The notes: generated by a model from the sequence alone, not told the origin. A stretch of 64,000 nt of DNA from Sutcliffiella horikoshii (GCF_002157855.1 NZ_CP020880.1:3720001-3784000), one strand, 5' to 3'; positions 8,020 through 17,680 are shown, counted from the first letter of the stretch. Translations and numbers: made by a program.

Positions 8020-9498
8020 TTATTTCATCAGTGTTTTGATTGCCTCTTTTAGTTGTACATCGTTTTCTTTTGCGCGTACCGCTTCAAGCAATTGTGCTTG
8101 CAACTGTTCTGCCGTTTGGCTGTCAACTTTTCCAGATGCGGATAAGTCATTTTCAGCTTGGAAAGACTTCACAGCATCTTCCGTTTCCTTGCTGAAATAC
8201 CCATCCTCACGTCCTGGGTCAAAGCCAAGGCCTTTCAACATCACTTGTACATTCTTTACTTTTTCACTATTTGCATCAAGCGCCAGCTCTTCCTCTTCTT
8301 CCATATTTATTGGATTTGCATAGAAGTAATCCGGCTGTTTGACAGGTATTGTAGGCTCCACTCCATCGTTGTGAATCCAGTTCCCATCAGGTGTCAACCA
8401 CTTATAAAGTGTAAGCTTCAAGTTACTGCCATCACCAAGCTCTAGTGCTTGCTGAACAGTCCCTTTACCGAAAGAAGCGTCCCCAACGACCTCATAGTTG
8501 CCTGCTTCTTTTAATGCACCTGCTAAAATTTCAGACGCAGACGCACTTCCTTTATCGATTAGGGTCACAATTTCATAAGGCTTTTTCTCTGTTAAGGAGG
8601 AGAAGAAACGCTGCTTTTCCCCATTACGCTGTTCAATTTGAACATATGGTTTTTCCTTTGTCACAAGCTCTGCAGCAATAATCTGAACTTGATCTAAAAG
8701 TCCACCTGGGTTACCGCGGACATCGACCACTAATCCTTCAATGTTCTGCTCTTCCAGTGCTGCTAACTGCTCTTGAAAGTCTTTCCCGGTATCTTGTGAG
8801 AAGGAGGTAATCTGGATGTATCCCACTTTTTTGCCATCTTGTTCAATCGTTTCAGAATACACCGTTTCAATTGGAATCGTATCACGTGTCACGTCTACAT
8901 TGAACGGTTCCTGAACACCAGGACGCTGGATTTCTAATGTCACAACCGTCCCTTTTTCACCGCGGATCTTAAGTACTGCTTCATATAAATCCAAGCCTTC
9001 TATATCTTGGTCATCTACTTTAAGAATTTGGTCATTTGGTTGCAGTCCAGCCTTTTCAGCAGGGGAACCGCGGAATGGAGACACAATGGTCACCTTCCCG
9101 TTCTGCATGCCCACTTCTGCCCCAATCCCTTCAAAAGAAGATTCGAGCGACTGTGTAAATTGCTCTGCCGTATCCTTATCCATATACACGGAATATGGAT
9201 CCTCCAGTGTATCGACCATCCCTTGTATGGCGCCTTGTATCAGTTTTTCTGATTCAGTTTCCTCCACATATCGAGAAGAAATAAGTTCATATGCCTGTTG
9301 AATCTTTTCCATCTGTGCCGCCGTTTCTTTCGGCGATTCCTGCGGTGCAGCTTGCTCTGTGTTATCAGTAAGAGGATTTTGCACGGAAGGTACAGCTGCT
9401 GCTGGTCCATGACCAAACCATTGTAATCCTGCATACATTCCTGCCGCTCCAACTAGAACTGATACAACCATTAATACTGTAACAATTTTGCGATTCAT
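8020..9498 (-). CDS. ctpB: Carboxy-terminal processing serine protease CtpB
   Basis: S41-family protease, 492 residues (B. subtilis CtpB 480). Domains in order: an N-terminal membrane anchor or signal (residues 5-27), a helical region, a PDZ domain (about 110-190, GIGAEVGMQNGKVTIVSPF), the S41 core with the Ser320/Lys345 dyad (GSASASEILAGAL and GKGTVQ), and a C-terminal peptidoglycan-binding domain (about 410-470, VKNVQVMLKGLGFDPG). In B. subtilis CtpB acts in the forespore-mother cell signalling that activates pro-SigK. The ATG at 9498 follows GAGGAGGAG. Operon position next to minJ and ftsX agrees with the family. Confidence 0.95.
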   Translation of the reverse strand: MNRKIVTVLMVVSVLVGAAGMYAGLQWFGHGPAAAVPSVQNPLTDNTEQAAPQESPKETAAQMEKIQQAYELISSRYVEETESEKLIQGAIQGMVDTLEDPYSVYMDKDTAEQFTQSLESSFEGIGAEVGMQNGKVTIVSPFRGSPAEKAGLQPNDQILKVDDQDIEGLDLYEAVLKIRGEKGTVVTLEIQRPGVQEPFNVDVTRDTIPIETVYSETIEQDGKKVGYIQITSFSQDTGKDFQEQLAALEEQNIEGLVVDVRGNPGGLLDQVQIIAAELVTKEKPYVQIEQRNGEKQRFFSSLTEKKPYEIVTLIDKGSASASEILAGALKEAGNYEVVGDASFGKGTVQQALELGDGSNLKLTLYKWLTPDGNWIHNDGVEPTIPVKQPDYFYANPINMEEEEELALDANSEKVKNVQVMLKGLGFDPGREDGYFSKETEDAVKSFQAENDLSASGKVDSQTAEQLQAQLLEAVRAKENDVQLKEAIKTLMK

Positions 9499-9664
9499 GA
9501 AAGCTCCTCCTCATCCTATACCCCGTACCGAACGATAGATATGACGCAATTGTACCATAGCCGGCGTTGGTTGAAAATTATTAAAACTTATGTAAGTGGC
9601 TGCGGAATGTGGGACCGTCCATAGATATGCCTGTCCCACTCGCCAATTCCCTCGTTCCTGAAGC

Positions 9665-9697
9665 AAAAGGCATCACACAGGAAGTGTAATGCCTTTT
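9665..9697. terminator. Hairpin between ctpB and the M23 gene
   Basis: AAAAGGCAT.ACAC / GTGT.ATGCCTTTT around GGAA, able to work in both directions. With the hairpin at 9765-9811 it fills most of the 320-bp gap, suggesting ctpB is transcribed separately. Confidence 0.7.
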
Positions 9698-9764
9698 ATA
9701 GTGTAAGTATATGTGGTGGGTGCACATATTATGTGATGAAATCAGGAAAAGTAATACAAGGCGT

Positions 9765-9811
9765 AAAAAAACACAACCCCGCCGCCTAGACTGAACAGCG
9801 AGATTGTGTTG
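9765..9811 (-). terminator. Terminator after the M23 peptidase gene
   Basis: AACACAA.C.CGC / GCG.GGTTGTGTT stem with a run of seven T on the minus strand, eight bases after the stop codon. Confidence 0.8.
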
Positions 9812-9818
9812 GTTAAAA

Positions 9819-11162
9819 TTAAAAGTTAATATAAGATGCAGGGTTCACTGCATTGGATTTAGATCCGTTCCAAGAACCTTTGTGCAATTCAAAGTGCAAG
9901 TGAGGTCCTGTTGAAAATCCAGTGTTCCCCATGTTACCGATGAATTGACCTTTAGATACGGATTGTCCTGCACTTACTCCCAAGCTTTCTAAATGAGCAT
10001 AAACCGTTGTCCAAGTTTGACCATCAATGTAGTGAGTGATGAAAACTACATTACCGTACGAGCTGGAGTAGTAAGCTTGGAATACTGTACCACTTCCTGC
10101 TGCTACGACAGGTACGTTACCGCTTCTTCCGTTTTTCCCAACATCGATACCATAGTGCTGGGAGCCCCAACGAGTACCAAAGCCAGATGTTACACTACCA
10201 GTTGTCGGTCTTGTCCAAGATCCGGATGAAACTGGTGGTGGCGGTGATGAAACATGTTCAGGAGCTGGTTCAGGTTCTCCTTTAGCCTTTGCTGCCGCAA
10301 CCGCTGCTTCGTGTTCTCTTTTACGTTGCTCTTCAAGACGCTTTCTTTCCGCCTCTTGTCTCGCGCGTTCTTGTGCTTCACGTTTAGCACGCTCTTCCGC
10401 AGCTTTAATTTCAGCGCGTATTGCTTTTTCTTGAGAAGCTAATACTTCTGCTTCATTTTCCAGTTCATGGATTTCGTGCATCGTTTCTTTTTCTTTTTTC
10501 TTCAATTCAGCAAGTAGCTTATCTTTTTCTGCTATCTGACCTTTTAATTGAACTTCCATATTTTCCAAATCAACTAGTTGTTGTTCCAATGAAGCCAACT
10601 GCTCACGCATTTCCAGCTCCTTAGCTTCCAGTTCTTGCATATCATTTTGATGAGCTTGTAGAATATCACGATCTGCTTGAACAATTGTTGCTACCGCGCC
10701 AACGCGGTCCAGAAAATCTCCAAAGCTTTGTGCACCTAACAATACATCTAAGTAATTCACGGCTCCTCCACCTTGTTGGAAGGAACGAGCGCGATCTTCT
10801 AGAAGCTCATTTCTTTTGGCAATACGCTCTTTTAGTACTTCTATTTCTTCTTTAAGTTTTTCAATATCTTTACGAGTTGTATCGATTTCTTCTTTTTTAC
10901 CACTGATTTTATTTTTTGTTTCTGCAACAGCTTTATCAAGGCGTTCTACTTCTGCTCTAATTTCTTGTTGCTCCGCTTGCAGTTGATTTACTTCAGTTTG
11001 TTTTTCAGTTCTGGTAGATTCATTTGATGATTGTTGATCCTTTACTTCGTTAAGCTTTTGTTGCATCTCGTTCGCAAAAGCCTTTTCGGATAATCCCGAA
11101 GCGAAAAATCCGGAAAAGCCAATGACTGCAGCAATAGCGATTGTACCAATCTTTCTTCTCAT
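9819..11162 (-). CDS. Secreted M23 murein hydrolase with coiled coil (EnvC/CwlO type)
   Basis: Predicted peptidoglycan endopeptidase or its activator, 447 residues. A signal peptide (about 1-30, ending AFA) is followed by a long charged coiled coil (about 33-285), a proline-rich linker (298-312), and an M23/LytM domain (315-445). The zinc ligands are present: His336 and Asp340 (HYGID) and His423 (HLHFE), with His390 as expected, so the domain should be active. It lies directly downstream of ftsEX. In this family FtsEX controls a coiled-coil murein hydrolase, so this is the probable FtsEX partner, the role that CwlO, encoded elsewhere, plays in B. subtilis. Confidence 0.9.
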   Translation of the reverse strand: MRRKIGTIAIAAVIGFSGFFASGLSEKAFANEMQQKLNEVKDQQSSNESTRTEKQTEVNQLQAEQQEIRAEVERLDKAVAETKNKISGKKEEIDTTRKDIEKLKEEIEVLKERIAKRNELLEDRARSFQQGGGAVNYLDVLLGAQSFGDFLDRVGAVATIVQADRDILQAHQNDMQELEAKELEMREQLASLEQQLVDLENMEVQLKGQIAEKDKLLAELKKKEKETMHEIHELENEAEVLASQEKAIRAEIKAAEERAKREAQERARQEAERKRLEEQRKREHEAAVAAAKAKGEPEPAPEHVSSPPPPVSSGSWTRPTTGSVTSGFGTRWGSQHYGIDVGKNGRSGNVPVVAAGSGTVFQAYYSSSYGNVVFITHYIDGQTWTTVYAHLESLGVSAGQSVSKGQFIGNMGNTGFSTGPHLHFELHKGSWNGSKSNAVNPASYINF

Positions 11163-11267
11163 CCCTTACTTCCCCCTAAACTCTTATGTATCCTCAAAGG
11201 AACAAATTGGATGTTCCTTTCAGGTTTTCTGTATTTTCTAAGTGGGTAATAAAACTATAGTAATCTC

Positions 11268-12161
11268 TTAAACTCGTAGGAATTTTCGAACAGACATCAT
11301 GCTTCCCCACATACCGATAAACGCACCAATTGCAATTAAGATTCCAATGACTTGAAATGCGAATGGATAAAATGGAAGCATTTGAATAAATGTACCTTGA
11401 ATTCTTGGTTGAACAAGATCTATTAAATAATAGTAGGACGTTAGGATAATTCCAATCGGAACGAATGAACCGAGAATTCCCAACCACAACCCTTCTAAGA
11501 AGAATGGCCAACGAATGAACCCGTTTGTTGCTCCAACCAATTTCATGATTTCAATTTCTTTTCTTCGTGCAAATATGGTGATCTTAATTGTGTTAGATAT
11601 TAGGAACATTGCTGTAAATACTAGTCCGAGGATTAGAGCAAGGCCAACGTTTCTCGCAATCTCAAACACTTTGAATAATCTTTCCACTGTTTCTGCACCA
11701 TAGATAACTTTATGTGTAAATTCCAGCTCGTCAATTTTCTTGGCTGCTGTAATGGTTTCTTGTGGTGTTGCTGTCTTAATGATGAAAACATCATACAGTG
11801 GATTATTTTGTTCGAACAGCTCAAAAGCTCCGCCGTCCTCACCAAAACTATCTACCAACCCTTTTAACTCTTCTTCTTTCGAGGAAAAGTCGACTGTTTC
11901 CACTTCGGGTAAGTTCTGTATCTGTTGTTTTAAGACTTCTTGATCTTCCTTATTGGCTGTAAGGTCTATATGAACTCGAATTTCTACATCACTTTCAATT
12001 TCCGATGCGACATTGTTCAAATTCATCATTAGTACAAGAAATACACCCACTAATAGGAGGGTAACTGTCACGGCACTGACAGATGCAAAAGTCATCCATC
12101 CGTTACGCGCTAAACTTTTAAAGCTCTCTTTAAAATGTCGCAGTAGAGTTCTAGGCTTCAT
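11268..12161 (-). CDS. ftsX: Cell division ABC transporter permease FtsX
   Basis: Membrane subunit of FtsEX, 297 residues (B. subtilis 296). One N-terminal membrane segment (about 22-44), an extracellular loop (about 45-165) that contacts the murein hydrolase, then three C-terminal segments. The ATG at 12161 gives MKPRTLLRHFKESFKSL, the family start, with AGAGGGGG upstream; the open frame to 12215 lies inside ftsE. It overlaps the ftsE end by 11 bp, so the two are translationally coupled. Confidence 0.95.
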   Translation of the reverse strand: MKPRTLLRHFKESFKSLARNGWMTFASVSAVTVTLLLVGVFLVLMMNLNNVASEIESDVEIRVHIDLTANKEDQEVLKQQIQNLPEVETVDFSSKEEELKGLVDSFGEDGGAFELFEQNNPLYDVFIIKTATPQETITAAKKIDELEFTHKVIYGAETVERLFKVFEIARNVGLALILGLVFTAMFLISNTIKITIFARRKEIEIMKLVGATNGFIRWPFFLEGLWLGILGSFVPIGIILTSYYYLIDLVQPRIQGTFIQMLPFYPFAFQVIGILIAIGAFIGMWGSMMSVRKFLRV

Positions 12162-12837
12162 AACCGTAGTCCCCCTCTGCTTGGTCACGCGCAATCTTCC
12201 CATTTTCAATGGCAATTACACGCTTCTTGATAGTATTTACAATCTCACGGTTGTGCGTTGCCATTACTATCGTCGTACCTTTTTCGTTAATTTCTTCAAA
12301 AATATTCATGATCTCCCATGAGGTGTCAGGATCAAGGTTACCTGTTGGCTCATCGGCTATCATTACTTTCGGTTTATTGACTATGGAACGCGCAATCGAA
12401 ATACGTTGCTGCTCTCCACCTGAAAGTTCGTTTGGAAGATGACGTGCCTTGTGCTTTAGTTTTACAAGATCAAGAACTTCCATCACACGTTTTTTTATAT
12501 TTTTTGGACTTTCTTCTATTACTTCTAAGGCAAAGGCTACATTTTCATAGACTGTCAACTGAGGTAAAAGTTTGAAGTCCTGGAATACTACTCCAATGTT
12601 TCTACGAAGTAAGGGAACCTTGCTTTCCTTCAACTTTGAAAGGTTTACTCCGTCAATGACAATGCTTCCGCTTGTGGGCTTTTCTTCCCTGTACATCATT
12701 TTGATGAACGTGGATTTACCAGCTCCACTTGGACCTACTACATAGACAAACTCGCCCGCTTTTATTCTTATATTAATACCATCCACAGCTTGTACGCCGT
12801 TTGGGTATTTTTTATAGACGTCTTGCATTTCAATCAT
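12151..12837 (-). CDS. ftsE: Cell division ABC transporter ATPase FtsE
   Basis: ATPase of FtsEX, 228 residues. Walker A GPSGAGKST (35-43), signature LSGGEQQ, and Walker B VMIADEPTG are intact. ATP hydrolysis drives FtsX to activate an extracellular murein hydrolase. Starts MIEMQDVYKKYPNGVQAVDG at 12837. First gene of an ftsE-ftsX-M23 unit. In B. subtilis cccB is the immediate upstream neighbour; here a secreted protease gene lies between. Confidence 0.96.
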   Translation of the reverse strand: MIEMQDVYKKYPNGVQAVDGINIRIKAGEFVYVVGPSGAGKSTFIKMMYREEKPTSGSIVIDGVNLSKLKESKVPLLRRNIGVVFQDFKLLPQLTVYENVAFALEVIEESPKNIKKRVMEVLDLVKLKHKARHLPNELSGGEQQRISIARSIVNKPKVMIADEPTGNLDPDTSWEIMNIFEEINEKGTTIVMATHNREIVNTIKKRVIAIENGKIARDQAEGDYGYEA

Positions 12838-13145
12838 TTAATCACCTGTTGGGTCAAAGATTTGAATCATTGCATTCCTTCTCACTTCTAAAAATGAGTC
12901 AGGAGTATTCATTAAGCAATTGCGGAAGGTCGATAAGACTAGTACATTAAATTTGCAATATGTATATTTATCTAAAATTTCCGCATAAATTCACTTTATT
13001 ATTATATCATCTATTTCGACAAAATAAGAGTTTTTATTATTACAGTTTCTTTTCAAATGTAAGTCATCGTTGGTAACGTAGGGATTTTTTTCCTAAAAGC
13101 AGAAAGATGTCGAACAATATTTGTCGATTTTTATGGGGAAAGAAA
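12838..13145 (-). promoter_or_regulatory. ftsE upstream region with a possible -10 box
   Basis: This AT-rich gap precedes ftsE. A perfect TATAAT on the minus strand (13006-13001) could be the -10 of the ftsE promoter, giving a leader of about 160 bases; no good -35 is evident at 16-18 bp. I see no small gene. Confidence 0.3.
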
Positions 13146-13184
13146 AAAAACACCTTTGGGGGTCAGACCCCCATAGGTGTTTTT
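13146..13184 (-). terminator. Terminator after the Vpr-like protease gene
   Basis: AAACACCT..GGGGGTC / GACCCCC..AGGTGTTT hairpin with flanking A/T runs, 25 bp after the stop codon. Confidence 0.85.
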
Positions 13185-13208
13185 GAAGTTTTGTAGAATA
13201 CTATAAGG

Positions 13209-15635
13209 TTACTCGATTGTTAAGACGTCTCCAGCTGCTACTGCGTAATCCAGGTTACCTTTTTTAGCGTATGCTGCTAGGATGTAGTCGCCTGCTGGCA
13301 GCTGTGTGCCGTCTACTAGTGTGCCGTCCCAGTCGTGGTAGTTATAGCCTTTACCTAGGTCTGCGTCGTAAAGAACATCACCTACGTAATCACCTAAGCC
13401 ACCATCTGGAGTGGCTTTGAATACCCAGATTTCAAATTCGTCTGCGCCACCTGGTAAGTAGGAGTAGATTTCGAATTCGTTATTTCCAAGTGCAGTTGCT
13501 CCGACCATTGTAACACGTGGATAGTCCGGCTGCCCTACAAATAGAATCGTAGGCACTTGAATTTCTGTGTCGCCTTCTGTTACTACAAGATGTCCTTCAT
13601 AGTAACCAGGCTCAAGTTTTGAAGCATTTACTTGAACATTCACATTTACTTTTTGCGTCTTGCCAGGGTTCACACGAAGGTTTTTGCTTGTACTTACCTT
13701 CACGTGCTTCCCTACTTCTCCTTTGAAAGAGAATTCCATGTTATATTTTTTTGCTTTGTTTGAAAGGTTTTGGATTTCGAATTGCTGACGTTCTACTTGC
13801 TTACCTTTCTTCTTGTCGAATACTCCGAAAGAATAACTTCCTGGGTTCACAAGTGTTTCCGCTTGAAGCGCATCTACCACACGGATGCTTCCCGCACCTT
13901 GAGAATTGTGTGCATATTCTTCACCTGTTGCCGGATCAATCAATTTTTCTGCTGTGTTCATTAATGCAGATTTCACTTCATATACGCCCCACTCAGGGTT
14001 CGCTTCTAAAATTACTGCTGCAGCACCAGCTACGTGTGGAGCCGCCATACTTGTCCCTTGTTTTGCACCGTAGCCATGTGGGTTTGCAGGGTCAAAAGTC
14101 GGTACTGTACTTACAATGTTTACACCAGGAGCAGAAACGTCAGGCTTGATCATCCAAGTGTCCACTACTGGACCACGGGAAGAGAATCCTGCCATTGTTT
14201 CTCCAACTGTTTGGTTAAACTCAATGTCAAAGCTAACTGTGTTATTACCTGCAGCCAACTCTTCTTGTAATTTAAGCCCATCTTCATTCGTTAACATGAT
14301 AGTAGGAACAGCCATGCCTGGAACTTCAGGCATTTCACCTGCTACATTATTGTAGATGATTGCACCTACTGCACCAGCATTTTTCGCTGCAGTTGCTTTA
14401 TCTACGAATGGGTATTCTCCACGAATAATCAAGGCGATTTTGCCTTCTAAATCTTTCCCCTCAAAGTCTTGTGAAGCTCCCAATCCTACATATACAAATT
14501 CATATTCATTTTCGTCTAAATCTGTCAATGCTTCATCAGATGGGAAGCCTTGAACTTTTGATGAAGGATATTCTACTCCTTCACTTGTAAAAATAGAAGC
14601 ATCATACACGTTGTAAGGAAGCTGAGTCGCTCCTACAGAAATAGCTTCACGGGAAGTTCCCGGAGAACCTACTGTCCAGTTGTTTGGACCTGAGTTTCCA
14701 TTTGAAGTTACTGCTACTACTCCTTCAGCCATCGCTTGATCTAGTGCAATGGAAGTTGCCCAGTCAGGAGAGTTTAAAGAGTTTCCTAATGAAAGGTTCA
14801 TAACATCTGCTCCATCTTGAACTGCGCGCTCGATAGCTGCGACTACGTTTTCAGTAGATCCACTTCCACCAGGGCCAAGAACACGGTATGCAAGTAATGT
14901 AGCGTCAGGCGCCACACCTTTGATTTGTCCATTCGCTGCAACTGTTCCTGCAACGTGAGTCCCGTGAGTTGTTTCAGCTCCACGAGGGTCACCCTTTGGA
15001 GTTTCTTGTGGATCTGCATCGTTATCTACAAAGTCCCAACCTAGATAATCATCAAAGTTTTGATCTAAATCTGGATGTGTGTAATCTACACCAGTATCAA
15101 TGATTGCAACTTTTACACCTTCACCTGTAAAACCAAGATCCCAAGCTTCGTTAGAACCAATAAATGGCGCGGAATCAACCATTTCCGGGCTGAATTCCTC
15201 TTCCATTACAACCTCAGTAGTTGTATACTCCACATTCGGATATACCGCTTTTACACCAGGAGCCGCTAGTAAACTAGGAATCTCATTGGCTGGAATCTCA
15301 AGAGAGAAACCGGAGAATACATAGTCATACTCACGTTCTACTTTACTTTTAGAAGTGCGGTCTGCTACTTCTTTTTTCACTTTATCACGAGCACTTTTCA
15401 GATTCTGCTTAGACTGCTTCTTCCCTTTGTGCTTTGCTCCAACAATTGATTCTTCTTGTAATTCAACCATAACCTTAACTGCTTTGGAGGATGATAAATC
15501 AAAATCTCCTTGTAATGTTGCTAACTCAAGGTTTTCATTCCCTGTGTTAGCAGAGACACCGTTTGTAGCAAAAGTACTGAAAACAAGTACCAAAACCAAC
15601 AAAGGCATGAATGCTGCGATTAATTTCTGTTTCAA
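13209..15635 (-). CDS. Secreted subtilisin-family protease, Vpr-like, with PA domain
   Basis: Extracellular S8 serine protease, 808 residues, with the layout of minor extracellular protease Vpr. Signal peptide (1-29), I9 inhibitor propeptide (about 50-140), catalytic domain with Asp180 (VAIIDTGVD), His224 (HGTHVAG) and Ser529 (GTSMAAPH). A protease-associated (PA) domain is inserted at about 378-465. C-terminal beta domains (about 600-808) follow, the last resembling a FlgD-like Ig fold. The start is TTG at 15635 after GGGGAG. It has its own terminator and interrupts the usual cccB-ftsE neighbourhood. Confidence 0.92.
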   Translation of the reverse strand: MKQKLIAAFMPLLVLVLVFSTFATNGVSANTGNENLELATLQGDFDLSSSKAVKVMVELQEESIVGAKHKGKKQSKQNLKSARDKVKKEVADRTSKSKVEREYDYVFSGFSLEIPANEIPSLLAAPGVKAVYPNVEYTTTEVVMEEEFSPEMVDSAPFIGSNEAWDLGFTGEGVKVAIIDTGVDYTHPDLDQNFDDYLGWDFVDNDADPQETPKGDPRGAETTHGTHVAGTVAANGQIKGVAPDATLLAYRVLGPGGSGSTENVVAAIERAVQDGADVMNLSLGNSLNSPDWATSIALDQAMAEGVVAVTSNGNSGPNNWTVGSPGTSREAISVGATQLPYNVYDASIFTSEGVEYPSSKVQGFPSDEALTDLDENEYEFVYVGLGASQDFEGKDLEGKIALIIRGEYPFVDKATAAKNAGAVGAIIYNNVAGEMPEVPGMAVPTIMLTNEDGLKLQEELAAGNNTVSFDIEFNQTVGETMAGFSSRGPVVDTWMIKPDVSAPGVNIVSTVPTFDPANPHGYGAKQGTSMAAPHVAGAAAVILEANPEWGVYEVKSALMNTAEKLIDPATGEEYAHNSQGAGSIRVVDALQAETLVNPGSYSFGVFDKKKGKQVERQQFEIQNLSNKAKKYNMEFSFKGEVGKHVKVSTSKNLRVNPGKTQKVNVNVQVNASKLEPGYYEGHLVVTEGDTEIQVPTILFVGQPDYPRVTMVGATALGNNEFEIYSYLPGGADEFEIWVFKATPDGGLGDYVGDVLYDADLGKGYNYHDWDGTLVDGTQLPAGDYILAAYAKKGNLDYAVAAGDVLTIE

Positions 15636-15900
15636 ATCATCCCACTCCCCTTTTGTTGTATCTTACGACTTATGTAAAAAATTCTAGACAAATACTTAAG
15701 TACCAATTACTTACGTTTGTCCAAAATCTTTACAAACCAAATTATATTTTAAAAATATAAATTTTCAATATCCTTTAATGCATTAAACAAACAATTCAGA
15801 CAATTCAGTTATAAAGAACCGACAAAATTCCACAAATGCCCAACAAAAACACGCTGAATAGCCTACTTTACATTCCAAATAAATAGGTAAAAAAGAACAT
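15636..15900. other. Protease upstream region, no gene seen
   Basis: AT-rich gap between the cccB terminator and the protease start. It must hold the protease promoter, but I could not pick convincing -35/-10 boxes, and I see no small ORF or RNA structure. Confidence 0.4.
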
Positions 15901-15932
15901 AAAAAAGAACCCTCCATTATTTAGGAGAGTTC
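15901..15932 (-). terminator. Terminator after cccB
   Basis: GAAC.CTCC / GGAG.GTTC stem with a seven-to-eight-base loop and a T-run on the minus strand, just after the cccB stop. Confidence 0.8.
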
Positions 15933-15940
15933 GATCATTC

Positions 15941-16273
15941 TTATTTATGCTGTGCCAACCATTCGGCTAAAACAGTAGCATCTTCTTCTGGTACTAGACC
16001 AGCAGGCATGTTTCCTTGACCGTTATTGATGATGCTTTCAATTTCTTCTTGACTGTATTTGCTTCCCACTTTTTGAAGGTTTGGACCACTTGCACCCTCC
16101 ATGTTGTTGCCATGACAGCCAATACAGCTTTGGTAAAGTTGTTGCGCTTCTTCATTTTCCACCATAGTGAATTCGCCACCGCCGGATGTTTCCTGCTCTT
16201 CGTCACCGCCGCCACATGCTGCAAGTGTTAATAAAGAAGATCCGAGAACAAAAGCCATAAAATACTTTTTCAT
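15941..16273 (-). CDS. cccB: Cytochrome c-551, membrane-anchored lipoprotein
   Basis: Small c-type cytochrome of 110 residues, held on the outer face of the membrane by a lipid anchor. Lipobox LTLAAC is followed by a Gly/Glu-rich linker and one haem motif CIGCH, with a distal Met in NMPAG as the probable sixth ligand. The ATG at 16273 gives MKKYFMAFVLGSSLL; the TTG at 16288 lies in the ribosome binding site and is not used. Gene order yvjA-cccB matches B. subtilis. Confidence 0.93.
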   Translation of the reverse strand: MKKYFMAFVLGSSLLTLAACGGGDEEQETSGGGEFTMVENEEAQQLYQSCIGCHGNNMEGASGPNLQKVGSKYSQEEIESIINNGQGNMPAGLVPEEDATVLAEWLAQHK

Positions 16274-16333
16274 AGGTAGGTCCCCCAATTTTGAGATGTA
16301 ATAATTACCAAGATTGTTTTTATTATATCCTAT

Positions 16334-17203
16334 TTACTCTCTTTTAAAACCCTCACCTAACACTTCAGAAGCGTTGGTTACGACCACAAATGCAGCAGGG
16401 TCAATGGTCCGGACCACTTGTTTCAATTTTGTGAATTCCGTTTGATCCACCACACACATCAGAACAGGCAATTCGTTTTCCGTATAGCCCCCGTAAGCAG
16501 CAAGCTTCGTCACGCCACGATCGATTTTTGTGAGAATGGCGTCCTTAACTTCCTCTTCCTTTTTGGTGATGATAATGGCCATCTTGGAATATCCTAGACC
16601 TACTTGTACGAAGTCAATGGTTTTGGATGTGACGAAAAGCCCAATGAGTGCGTACATTCCAAGTTCTAGGTCAAAAACTACTGCTGCAGAAATAACAATA
16701 AGGCCGTCTATCATCGCGACACATGCCCCAAGCGTCAGCCCCGTATATTTGTGAATGATTTGTGCGGCAAGGTCCGTTCCGCCTGTTGAGGCGCGACCAC
16801 GGAAAACCAGTCCAAGCCCAAGTCCGACACCTATTCCTCCAAACAATGAACCAAGCAATGGGTCCTCAGTGGCAGGTGCAACATTACTCGTCCAAAGCAC
16901 AATTAAAGGCAATGTAATGGTACCGACTAATGTCTTGAGCCCAAACTGCTTTCCAAGAAGAATCACCCCTGCTAAAAAGAGCGGTATGTTAAAGCACAAC
17001 TGCACGATACCTGGCTCCCAATCAAGCAGCGCTTTTAATATGGTACTGATTCCACTTACTCCACCAGAAGCAACCTGATTCGGCAGTAAGAACAAATTGA
17101 ATGCCAGCGCAACAATCGCAGACCCTAACACCACGTATGTATATTCTTTCACCCGCTGATACACGGGATTCACTTGATACCCATTTCTATTTTTACGACT
17201 CAA
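16334..17203 (-). CDS. yvjA: YitT family membrane protein (YvjA-like)
   Basis: Membrane protein of about 289 residues: five or so N-terminal membrane segments (YitT/DUF161) followed by a soluble DUF2179 domain (about 205-285, AIIITKKEEEVKDAILTKID). Function is not established. The TTG at 17203 is preceded by six G residues at suitable spacing and gives a conventional N-terminus; a GTG at 17236 is an alternative. Synteny with prfB on one side and cccB on the other supports the name. Confidence 0.85.
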   Translation of the reverse strand: MSRKNRNGYQVNPVYQRVKEYTYVVLGSAIVALAFNLFLLPNQVASGGVSGISTILKALLDWEPGIVQLCFNIPLFLAGVILLGKQFGLKTLVGTITLPLIVLWTSNVAPATEDPLLGSLFGGIGVGLGLGLVFRGRASTGGTDLAAQIIHKYTGLTLGACVAMIDGLIVISAAVVFDLELGMYALIGLFVTSKTIDFVQVGLGYSKMAIIITKKEEEVKDAILTKIDRGVTKLAAYGGYTENELPVLMCVVDQTEFTKLKQVVRTIDPAAFVVVTNASEVLGEGFKRE

Positions 17204-17397
17204 CTTTAAGCCCCCCAGAATCTTTCTAAAATACACACAACGAGCAAGAGTATAGCACGCGATTATAAGGGTGTAAATGGCATTGGTATAACGTGGTAAA
17301 GCGTTAATGCAAAATGTATATCAGTGGTAAAAATAACGCATTCATTCCTTGTAGGATTTCCATTTGTTTGGGCACTATTCAAATTGGCAAGAAACCC

Positions 17398-17680
17398 TGA
17401 TCTGATTGTGGCTGATTGCTTACCCCTAGCTCCATTTTCTTCTGATTCTGGGCACCATTGCGGCTCTTTGATTACCCCTAGCTTTATTTTCCGCTTCTCC
17501 AGGGCACCATAGACACTCTTTGGTTACCCCTAACTTCATATTCCGCTTCCCCCGGGCACCATAAACACTCTTTGGTTACCCCTAACTTCATATTCCGCTT
17601 CCCCCGGGCACCATAGACACTCTTTAGTTACCCCTAAGTCCATTTCCCCTTGATTCCGGGCAACATACATTGCGGCTCTT
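17398..17680. repeat. 52-bp-period tandem repeat tract A
   Basis: More than five units with an exact 52-bp period: GGGCACCAT-like words begin at 17450, 17502, 17554, 17606 and 17658, each with TACCCCTA about 25 bases on. The two central units are nearly identical and the outer ones are diverged. The tract fills most of the gap between the yvjA start and the prfB terminator. Read on the minus strand the unit begins GGTAAC and has CCCG 24 bases later, the same phase as in tract B near 41.4 kb. No coding potential is seen. Confidence 0.85.

Noticed and set aside
17398-17680. CRISPR array in the 52-bp repeat tract
   Set aside because: Units are contiguous without unique spacers and diverge gradually; no cas genes nearby.
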